Position numbers and translations under genes: made by a program
Shown here: positions 9,438-16,980 of the stretch, one piece after another
How positions within the stretch are numbered: position 1 is the stretch's first letter
Layout: every line of letters starts with the position of its first letter
Notes under the pieces: generated by a model
What the model was told of the DNA's origin: nothing
Database searches by the model: none
Seen by the model: the letters and a program-made list of their open reading frames with translations, nothing else
From: Saccoglossus kowalevskii
Lineage: Eukaryota; Hemichordata; Enteropneusta; Harrimaniidae
Assembly: GCF_000003605.2 (NCBI RefSeq)
Contig: NW_003123907.1
Location: 657,501 to 677,361 of the forward strand
DNA length: 19,861 nt
Direction of reading: 5' to 3'

Positions 9438-9593
9438 ATTTATAGAAAACTGTAATAAACCTGACTTTAGGAAGTAGTTCTTTGACTTTATCCATGACAG
9501 TAGCATCATTAGATACTGTAGCATTGACATTCCAGATTTGTACAATATCATCCCTCTCTCGGATACTCACACTAAGTCCACATATATCATCAC
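9438..9593 (-). CDS. eif4e3: eIF4E3, penultimate coding exon (C-terminal half of cap-binding fold)
   Basis: This 156-nt exon is bounded on the minus strand by acceptor TTTTTGCAG|GT and donor AAAT|GTGAGT. It reads GDDICGLSVSIRERDDIVQ, then IWNVNATVSNDATVMDKVKE and LLPKVRFITVFYK. This is the strongest family match in the window. Vertebrate eIF4E3 has nearly the same string, including the QVWNVNA segment. The Trp of QIW corresponds to Trp166 of eIF4E1, which contacts the methylated cap base. The Arg of SIR aligns with the cap-phosphate-binding Arg157. The Met that opens the 72-codon frame around it lies upstream of the acceptor and is not a start. If the donor is skipped, the frame runs into the intron and ends CEYNH-stop. 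The exon lies about 5.3 kb from the previous one, across the mariner-bearing intron. Confidence 0.95.
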
Positions 9594-9724
9594 CTGCAAA
9601 AAGTATACAATAAACACATTTCAGACATAGCAGTGTCACAAGTTGTTAGAATTTATAAATCACTTTACTTTTGAGAGAGAAATCTTGCAAATTGTGTGAG
9701 TATAGGAACATTTTTGCAGGCAAT

Positions 9725-9981
9725 TTTTCACTGCGGTCCTTAAGACGCTCAGTGACTTTCATTTTGGTATTAAAGACAGTTAATGACTTTCATCGAGGTC
9801 CTTAAAACACTAAATAACTTTCACTAAGGTATTAAGACACTCAATGACTTTCACTGGGGTATTAAGACAGTCAATGACTTTCACTGGGGGTATTAAGACA
9901 GTCAATGACTTTCACTGGGGTATTAAGCCAGTCAATGACTTTCACTGGGGTATTAAGACAGTCAATGACTTTTACAAAATT
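9725..9981 (+). repeat. 30-bp minisatellite, about 8 units
   Basis: Units begin TTAAGACAGTCAATGACTTT and end CACTGGGGTA, starting at 9740, 9770, 9802, 9832, 9862, 9893, 9923 and 9953, after a partial unit from 9725. Units in the middle are nearly identical and outer ones are diverged, as expected for a locally homogenised array. It lies in the large eIF4E3 intron. The open frame at 9844-10032 exists only because 30 is a multiple of three. Confidence 0.9.
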
Positions 9982-10633
9982 GTTCCCTCACCAGTTGATA
10001 TGACGTTAGTGACACACAGTAATTTCTCATGATAAAACTTACTAAGCTCATTCCCTGGCACACCAATGGTGCAACAAAAAATCATACATTGACGTAGTAC
10101 ACACCTTACAAGCATTAAAACAAAGGAAATCAAGTGCCTTTGTTAATTCGTGCATTCAGAAGTTTGTACAGCCACAAATATGTACAACATTTTTTTCTTG
10201 AATATCTCCCACCCTAGAGGTCACCAAGGTGACCTCAACTTCATTTTTTAAATTCTATTGTGACTCTAGACCCTGTTAGAATGAACACTGACCCTCATAA
10301 CCATCCTTACCATCAAATCATGAAAATTTCCCAGCAGTGAAAATTAACCGCACACACACCAATGCATACCAAAAGTGAATAAATGACAACATTGTAGACT
10401 GAAACATGCTTTGGAAACCCTCCAATAAAATATTATAGGTGTAAGTTACACATTTCATAAACAACATTGTTGAAATGTTTATTTGACAGCATTATACCTT
10501 GGGGATGTCATAGAACTGAGTCACTGAAGTTTTCAAATAATATAGAGGAGAAAAGGTCAGCTTGTGTTGTCCACCTTATAGTCATTTAATCACAATTATT
10601 ACGTTAATACTAGCGTTAGTGGAATTCATTGAT

Positions 10634-10667
10634 CATTGAAATTTATGAACTGTTCATGATTTCAATG
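10634..10667. repeat. 34-bp near-perfect hairpin
   Basis: CATTGAAAT at the left pairs with ATTTCAATG at the right. An inner ATGAAC pairs with GTTCAT around a single T. Only a TT/G bulge interrupts the stem. The site is intronic and no function is apparent. Confidence 0.7.
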
Positions 10668-10912
10668 TAGGCACACAATCTGAATAAAGCACCAATAATA
10701 AGTACCGTAATTTGTACAATGACTGCTGTGAATTTGCCAATTCTAGAATCCCCAAGTATATGCACTGTTATAACCTGGTTATGACATGGTGCATAAGATC
10801 AAAGTACTAACAAATATGCGACATGTTAAGCTACGCATATTTACAACAATATTTCAATATTGGTTGAAACTCCACAATTCAGTACAGCTGTGGTAAAAAT
10901 TAGATAAATCAT

Positions 10913-10962
10913 GGTCACGTGATGATTACAGAGCATACAACCATCGTAATCATCATCTGACC
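10913..10962. repeat. 17-bp inverted repeat with 16-bp loop
   Basis: GGTCACGTGATGATTAC at 10913-10929 is matched by the reverse complement of GTAATCATCATCTGACC at 10946-10962 with two mismatches. It is intronic. It may be a remnant of a small fold-back element. Confidence 0.65.
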
Positions 10963-11858
10963 CTGATTTAACTAGTATATAGACATTTAACGTTCAATGT
11001 TCCCTATTATGCAGTTACAACATGACTTGTCCTATGCATAGATTCGATGTCAGCAAATTACTACCCCCTCCCCAAATAACATTAGTCAATGAAAAGAAGC
11101 TTATGACACAGATATCTATCGAACATTCGCATTTGGTATATGATGCAGATTACAACATAAATCAAGGGCTTTCAATTCATTATAATACAATACAATTTTA
11201 AAAGATGCATTGGGTATATATGTATTTCTGAAAAACTAATGTTTTTAAAATAAGATTTGAGTGGCTTCAATATGATTCCTGCAGGATAGTCACTTCTTGT
11301 TCTTACAGAACTTCAACAGGATACAGGTATTCCAATTTAAACATGTTCTAAAATCATAAAGGAGATGGATTCTTATTGGAATCCAATATAATCATTTTGT
11401 ATAACTAAAAATTCATTGACTTAGCTGAATTCACGGGGAATTCAGAAGATATTCAGTTTGGATCAATACTTACAATGTAGCTGTTTGACCAATGTCTAAA
11501 TTATACTTTTTAGAACATTCTATGCAAAACTAGAATGCTAAAGTGACAGCAATTACACATGGTTAACTTAAGAGTTCCACATTCAACACACTGTTACATA
11601 TTTAATATTGTTTGTTTATTTACTTACCGGGTAGTATAACAATACTTACTTATTTCATTATTCATTTAATTATATTTATTCACTAACTCATTTATTTAAT
11701 AATTAATCATCTCCCCAAGCCATTATGGAGTATTGAAGTAAAGTAGATGTGTACATGTATTACGAGGGGTGTTCAATAAGTAATGCCCCTGACCTACTTC
11801 CAGTTGTCTGATCTAGATGAAATTTTGCATGTGTAATGATTTACATCTCTATGGGTCA

Positions 11859-13130
11859 CTGTAAAATATGTTGAAAAAGTTATCAGTTATCACCTCCGTA
11901 AAAAGAAAAACTGTCAAGTGTAATTTGATTCTGATTCATCAGAGATTTGAAAAAGCCCATATCGTTGCTGCGTTACATCTAGAACATTGACCTTTCATAT
12001 TGGGACTCAAAGATTTCCGTAATAATATATCAGTATCACTTCATTTATTTATTTTCATTGAAATAATGACTACAATTAATATTTTTATTTTTTTGTGTTA
12101 ATTTACTTTTCAACAAGTCATTGAAAATGACACAGTCCCTGTTAAATTTTTGAAAGTTCTCTCTGTGCTCATCATATTAAAAGGGGAGGGGTTGTCGCCA
12201 GCGTGTCCTTGAAACTTGAGTCCCAATTGGCGTATACAACAGAATCTTTATTTACATCAACTTCGAACACGTGTTGCGTGACGACCCCTCCGGTTTAAGA
12301 CATAGCAAAGAAAAACATAGATCACAAGTGAAAGCAAGTTATCACATTTTAAACAAACAAGATGGCCACCAGTCGGCCATATCTGATCAAATTGCAAATT
12401 GAATTGACATGTGCATGTATCCTTTTATAACATAATAAATATCAATGAAAATGATACATGGGTGACAGATATATAGTAATATGGCCAAAAATAAAAACAG
12501 CCGTTATTCGGGCATCTTTGATCTGATTATGAAACTTGACATGTATGATGTATGTGCCAAATATGAATGAAAATGCTACATAAATCTTGGAAATACAGTA
12601 GTAAGGCCAAAAATTCAGATGGCTGTCAATCAGCCATCCTTGATCCGATTTTGAAACAAATTGTCATGGACATGTATAACATGTATAATCTATGTACGGT
12701 ACTAAATTTGAATGAAAACTGACAAAGCATGTCCAAAATACGACATTTAAAAAAAAACAAGATGGCTGCCAGTCGGCCATTTTGAATCAAATCGCTAAAC
12801 CACTGCATGTGCATATGTCCCACATAAAGTACTAGGCACATGCAAAGAATGAACAAAATCGATCCAAAGGATTCTGAAATATGACTCCGGACGGACGGAG
12901 ACCAAATTATAAGTCCCCGTTCGGACGACTAATAAAATGTATTTACCAGGGTATCATGTCAGTACCTTTTTTTTGTGTTGTTTACAAAATGTGTGTCTGG
13001 AGAAAAAGACGTTTTGGGGTCGCCATTTTTAATTTATAATGAAGTCATTAGCTACATCTTAAATTAGCGAATTAGTTCTCTTGCTAAATTTGCTAAAAAG
13101 ACATGCTCGCGAAAAAGACATGTTTTACAG
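11859..13130. mobile_element. Insertion nested in the mariner 5' region (about 1.27 kb)
   Basis: The left end reads CTGTAAAATATGT and the reverse complement of the right end reads CTGTAAAACATGT. This is a short terminal inverted repeat, followed on the right by TA. The expected TA at the left reads CA, so the left boundary is less sure. An alternative is the direct repeat TATGTTG at 11867-11873 and 13131-13137. Both models share the right boundary and give an intact mariner length. The right part contains TTTGCTAAAAAGACATGC and CGCGAAAAAG, and the middle holds the module array at 12361-12935. No transposase frame is visible, so the element would be non-autonomous. Confidence 0.5.
12361..12935 (+). 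repeat. Four-unit array of a GATGGC...GGCCAT module, ending in a CGGACGGACGG tail
   Basis: Units start at 12361, 12496, 12618 and 12761, spaced 122-143 bp. The core is GATGGCTGCCAGTCGGCCAT followed by TTTGATC-GATT. Then come a GACATGTAT-like string and a TTGAATGAAAA stretch. The last unit runs into GACTCCGGACGGACGGAGAC and AAGTCCCCGTTCGGACGACT, then AATAAA. A single outside copy occurs at 9013-9110. This looks like a dispersed non-coding repeat family. I cannot name it with certainty. Confidence 0.75.
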
Positions 13131-13203
13131 TATGTTGCAAAAAACAGCTCTGCACTAATTGTTGTTTCTGATTTACAGGTGTTGGAACTGAGTCAGGTGT
13201 GAA

Positions 13204-14204
13204 ATGGAGCCAGTTGAGTGTCGCGCAGTGATCTGTTTTTTGTATTTGAAAGGACGCACGCCAAAAGAAACTTTTGATGAAATGAAAGAAACTTATGGTG
13301 ATGATGCCCCATCATATGATGCTGGCATCTAGAATTCAAACATGGCTGGAAGTCTGTGGAAACAGCTTCCGGACCTGGTCATCCCTCTTCAGCCATTGAT
13401 GAGGCATCTGTCCGTAAGTTGAGGCAGCCATTTTTGAAGATCAACGCATTACTGTTCGCCAAATAGACCAAGAGGTCAAGATTAGCACAGGGTCTGTGGA
13501 AACTATCATTCATGACCATTTGCATATGCATAAGGTGTCTGCCAGATGGATTTCCAGGTTGCCCACACCTTTCCAGAAGCAAGAACGTGACTGCTCGAGG
13601 ATGAATTTGGAGCTGTGCCAAGAAGATGAGTCTAAGTTTTTCAAAAGACTGATTACACAGGATGCAACTTGGGCCTATCACTATGATCCAGAGACCAAAG
13701 CCCAGTCAATGCAGTGGAAGCACTTGGACTCGCCTCCTCCAAAAAAGGCAAGGGTGCAGCCCTCCGCTGGCAAGGTCATGCTCACAGTCTTCTGGGACAA
13801 AGACGGAGTAGTGATGACAGATTTCCTGGCAAATGGTACCACTATCAAGCTATCAAAATCAAGAGGCGGGGAAAGATCAGCAAAGGTATTCTCCTCCTGC
13901 AGGACAACGCTCCGGTTCACAACTCACATCTCGCCAGATCAGAAGCACGGGCGCGTGTGGCTATGAAATCCTCCCCCATCCCCCTTACTCTCCTGACCTT
14001 GCATCCTCTGACTATCAACTCTTCCCAGCGATGAAGTTGTTTTTAAAAGGAAAGCATTTCCCAAATGATGCAGCCTTGAAGTTACGACGTGGTTGGAGGA
14101 CCAACCTGGGGTGTTCTAGAGAAATGGTGTCCAGAGCTGCATCAAACGATGGAAAAAATGCATAACTCTGGATAGTTCCTACATTGTATGTAGAGAAAGA
14201 CTAA
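13204..14204 (+). pseudogene. Mariner transposase (D,D34D), inactivated
   Basis: The product would bind the element's inverted repeats and catalyse cut-and-paste transposition. The start ATG (13204) opens MEPVECRAVICFLYLKG, the usual mariner N-terminus with its helix-turn-helix region. The reading frame then changes near 13318, 13417, 13850, 13935, about 14095 and about 14185. Matching segments include GSVETIIHD, HYDPETKAQSMQWKH, SPPPKKAR, GKVMLTVFWD, LLLQDNAPVH and HPPYSPDLASSDYQLFP. The catalytic Asp residues are present: GAT 13661 (TQDATW, where TGDE is usual), GAC 13903 and GAC 14010. The last two are spaced as D34D allowing for one indel. About 40 nt of the core after TDFLANGTTI appear deleted. 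The C-terminal KRWKKCI and a YVEKD-stop (TAA 14202-14204) survive in different frames. It is clearly dead. Confidence 0.93.
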
Positions 14205-14275
14205 TAACTGTGCCAAGTTTCATTAATCTCCTGCTATGGGAAATGGGTCAGGGGCATTACTTATTGAATCTCTCG

Positions 14276-14922
14276 TACACTAGAACTGTAAGTTTAATTT
14301 TCACTGCTAGAAATGTTTATGATTTCAAGATTGTTCATTTGTAAATACAACAATTTGTGAAAGTCACTAAGACTCAAGAGAAATTTTCCCTGCTACAAAA
14401 TTTTCCAAAATTGTTTCTTGGTAAATTAAAGTCATTTACAGAAGAAACTTAGTTTCACACTCTTACACAATGAGATTGACAGACCATATTAGATTCAAGA
14501 GCAATTTTGTATTTTTTATATTGAAAAGTTGGTTAATTGTTGAGTTATTCACCCTAGAGTTAGAATACTTTCTGATACAGTTGTTTCTGGCTACTTTAAA
14601 AGCTGGAAATATCAACCCATTATGCATTTCATCATCTGGATCACCTAGCATACACAGAGGACGAGTACCGGTACTATAAGAATGAGTTATCTGAAATCTG
14701 CTCTCACAGACTGGTAATTAGTGACACAACGATATCTGATACACATGTTTCCATGCCCAATGCTTTTATAATCCTGTTTTAAATATTCTAATTATACTAG
14801 TTTATTTGTCAATATATATTGTGTAGCCTATATTCTATATCATATGATAGCTTTTTATTAAATTTATCCTCATTAAATGGTGATGCTTTTCTGAAAGATA
14901 AAACAGTATTTCAGCTACCAAC
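14276..14922. other. Intron sequence of eIF4E3, no other gene seen
   Basis: AT-rich DNA between the mariner element and the eIF4E3 exon at 14923. Overlapping small frames on both strands near 14463-14679 have no recognisable content and were not called. Confidence 0.6.
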
Positions 14923-14989
14923 CTGTTCCAACATGATCAGAAAACTGTTCACCAATAGAAGCCAATAAAAGCTCTTTCCAAACAGTGGA
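14923..14989 (-). CDS. eif4e3: eIF4E3, middle coding exon (VWKELLL...IGEQF)
   Basis: This 67-nt exon is bounded on the minus strand by acceptor GTTTAG|TCCACT and donor ACAG|GTTGGT. It reads STVWKELLLASIGEQFSDHV then GTG, phase 0 in and phase 1 out. Vertebrate eIF4E3 has STVWKELLLATIGEQF here. This is the helix that packs behind the cap-binding sheet in the eIF4E fold. The exon is invisible as an open frame because it is short. A run of 21 A on the + strand (14996-15016) gives a T21 polypyrimidine tract right before the acceptor. Confidence 0.94.
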
Positions 14990-15956
14990 CTAAACAAAAA
15001 AAAAAAAAAAAAAAATCAGTCAGTTGAGCATACTAGTGAAAATTTTGTGAAATCTATGAATATTATACATTCAAATTGTGCAAATAGAAAAGAGCCTTTT
15101 ACATAGAGATAGACTATTAATTTATGAATGAAAAAGAATGTCTTTGTTTAATTGTGGGGCAATTTGTCGATATTACTTGAAGATGGCAATAAATGATTGT
15201 TTTGCACCTTCACTACATCGAAAACACTAAACATACAATCATTGTGCAAATGAGTACCAAAATGGTATCCTCAGATGCTGACATCAGAAGTACACATGTA
15301 ACTGTCATTTGACAAGGTTGAGACAATAGAATCACTTACAGAACAGTAAATATATTCCTACAACTTGCAAGGTAAATGAGATTGACCTTGATGTGCAAAG
15401 CATGTAGCCATGCAGCTGAAACTGACAACTTGGTCATATTTAATACAGTCTACAACTCAACTGTCTGATTCAATCCTTCTCAATTGTATTCAATGAGGCA
15501 GAATTACAATGCTAAGTCAACTCTTGTCATCACTCGTGAAATAAACCTGCACAATTTTTGTTATGTCCATTTGCCCTAAAATTGCCTTCTGTCAATATGT
15601 CATACACGTTTAGAAATCAAAAAAATCAACACAAATAAATCTAGTCAGAAATGCTAGCAAATTCTAATAACACAGATAGAGTATATAAAATGTACTGGTA
15701 CGTCCTGAAATTTCAAAAATTATAGAAGACAAGATCATATAGCTTCATGATACAAACTAAGGACCACATGTATTTTCAGTATATTCTTATTGAGTTCCAT
15801 ACAGATACATGTCGGTATATAATAACTATTCAGATGTTTGCATAACCTGAAAATCCTAACACTAATTTTGTTATTTGGTATAATTATGTTTTTTATTTAG
15901 TTTTGGGTACAATATTCAAAGTTGTCATTTGATAGGTGTACGTATGTATATATTAC
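14990..15956 (-). other. eIF4E3 intron (967 bp)
   Basis: Intron between the exons at 15957-16017 and 14923-14989. It contains the T21 tract at its 3' end. I see nothing else of note. Confidence 0.8.
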
Positions 15957-16017
15957 AGTGTCTTCCTTGCCACATTTCATCTTCCAGTATCCACCATTTG
16001 CATTCACAGATTCTTCC
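15957..16017 (-). CDS. eif4e3: eIF4E3, coding exon (EESVNANGGYWKMK)
   Basis: This 61-nt exon is bounded on the minus strand by acceptor TTTGCAG|GGAAG and donor GACACT|GTAATA. The first G completes the Trp codon begun in the previous exon, then EESVNANGGYWKMKCGKEDT follows. Vertebrate eIF4E3 reads EEESNAKGGVWKMK. The first Glu corresponds to Glu103 of eIF4E1, which hydrogen-bonds the cap guanine. A 102-codon frame overlapping here on the same strand is in the wrong phase. Confidence 0.93.
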
Positions 16018-16788
16018 CTGCAAATAACAAATACAAAATCTAATACATTGAACAGTGTAGGTTGAAGTATCACCATCGACTAATAGAACACGGAATAGTA
16101 ATACCTGTTTTGATCTTAGTGCAATAATATTGATGGGACCCGATTTGTGATTTCTTATTCCAAAACAAAACAATACTAAATCTACCAAGTAAATTACTTG
16201 TATGCTACAGTATTCTACTGAAAATTGGTTCAAACTGAACTGAACTGAATGTTTATAATTTATATATATTTATGTATGAGGTAATCAAAATATGTTCTGT
16301 ACTATCATTATATAACAGATAGAATGAAAGAGATCTTAATTAGTTCCAGTATAAATAAAAAAAATGTAAATGTGCATGTATTCATCTGTCTGGACTTGAA
16401 TAAACATCTTGAATAAGCCTGCATTGATTATTTTCAAACTCCACATGTAAATGTGCACAGTATATCACAGATACCAGCATTGCTTTCTTGGTATGTCAAC
16501 GAGTGTCAATTTAGCATGAAAACATGCACCCAAACCTAGCATTTTTACTTATACTACCGGGTACTTTGGAACTAATTCTCAAGCATGCATAAGTGAAATT
16601 CACACCAATACTCAATGTAGCTGTATGTATCCCCAATATGTTTGCTCCCATGAATTATATTTGGATGTAGATTCCTATCATGGAATATCAATCATTGCAG
16701 AACCAATCTAATAATCCAGCTTTTGAGCCATAAATACTTAAATACATGATTCTCCAGTACACTGATGTTTTTATCCGAGATGACGTAC
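16018..16788 (-). other. eIF4E3 intron (771 bp)
   Basis: Intron between the exons at 16789-16883 and 15957-16017, with donor GTACGT and acceptor TTTGCAG. It is AT-rich and nothing else is visible. Confidence 0.8.
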
Positions 16789-16883
16789 CATAGCGGCTTT
16801 CTTTCATCTCTCATTAAATGGTAACTGTATCTGACAGGTACTTCCTGGATATCAGGAATATTATTATACACACTCCAAAAACT
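16789..16883 (-). CDS. eif4e3: eIF4E3, first visible coding exon (cap-binding and eIF4G-binding residues)
   Basis: eIF4E3 is the class III member of the eIF4E family. It binds the m7G cap of mRNA in the cytoplasm and is described in mammals as an atypical cap binder that competes with eIF4E1. This 95-nt exon has acceptor TTTTTGCAG|AGT and donor CTATG|GTACGT on the minus strand. It reads [20 protein letters not shown] then [12 protein letters not shown]. Vertebrate eIF4E3 has FWSVYNNIP and YHLMRGERRPLW. The Trp of FW corresponds to Trp73 of eIF4E1 (eIF4G/4E-BP docking). The Trp of PLW corresponds to Trp102 (cap stacking). The second cap-stacking position, a Trp in eIF4E1 and a Cys in class III proteins, would be in an upstream exon that is not visible and should lie beyond the window past the minisatellite. 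Five exons with matching phases and no disruptions argue for a working gene. Confidence 0.95.
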
Positions 16884-16934
16884 CTGCAAAAAATTACAAA
16901 AAGTTATTGTTGTTGTTGCTACAATGATTAGTAT

Positions 16935-16980
16935 AGGGTTGGTGTTAAGGGCAACAATAAATGGCTGGAGATTTAACTGC
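16935..16980. repeat. 46-bp intronic block copied into the minisatellite
   Basis: The block starting AGGGTTGGTGTTAAGGGCAA and ending GGCTGGAGATTTAAC lies at the edge of the array. It recurs almost unchanged at 17483-17528 and 17771-17816, each time followed by the same ATGGTCAGTATGAGAC junction after an ACTGC/ACAGC difference. This shows that amplification included flanking DNA. Confidence 0.9.

Larger units (their letters stand above)
9982..11760. other. Intron sequence of eIF4E3 with small hairpins
   Basis: No exon is supported on either strand. Apart from the two inverted repeats listed separately (10634-10667 and 10913-10962), I see AT-rich sequence with no long repeats. It lies within the large intron between the exons at 14923-14989 and 9438-9593. 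Confidence 0.6.
11763..14275 (+). mobile_element. Mariner element, decayed, with large nested insertion
   Basis: The ends are inverted repeats: CGAGGGGTGTTCAATAAG at the left and, on the reverse strand, CGAGAGATTCAATAAG at the right. Both continue with TAATGCCCCTGACC and differ by a 2-nt gap and a few substitutions. TA dinucleotides flank the element (11761-11762 and 14276-14277), the normal mariner target duplication. At 2513 bp it is about twice the usual 1.2-1.3 kb. The excess lies between about 11859 and 13130, where unrelated repeat DNA is inserted. Removing that leaves about 1.24 kb. The transposase (13204-14204) is broken, so the element cannot move itself. It sits in the large eIF4E3 intron, opposite to that gene's direction. 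Confidence 0.92.

Noticed and set aside
9421-9639. 72-codon frame starting with MTLLCLKCVYCILFAG on the minus strand as a small gene
   Set aside because: The first 15 codons are intron upstream of a TTTTTGCAG acceptor, and the last codons run past a GTGAGT donor. The middle is an internal eIF4E3 exon.
9844-10032. 62-codon frame with repeated VNDFHWGIKT
   Set aside because: It is the translation of the 30-bp minisatellite, open only because the period is a multiple of three.
12626-12856. 76-codon minus frame in the mariner insert
   Set aside because: It lies wholly within the repeated GATGGC module and reads across unit boundaries. No protein match is apparent.
14463-14679. Paired overlapping frames on both strands just after the mariner
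   Set aside because: They have no recognisable content and lie within an eIF4E3 intron next to a transposon end.
15925-16233. 102-codon minus frame over the EESVNANGG exon
   Set aside because: It reads the exon in the wrong phase. The correct phase joins neighbouring exons and matches eIF4E3.
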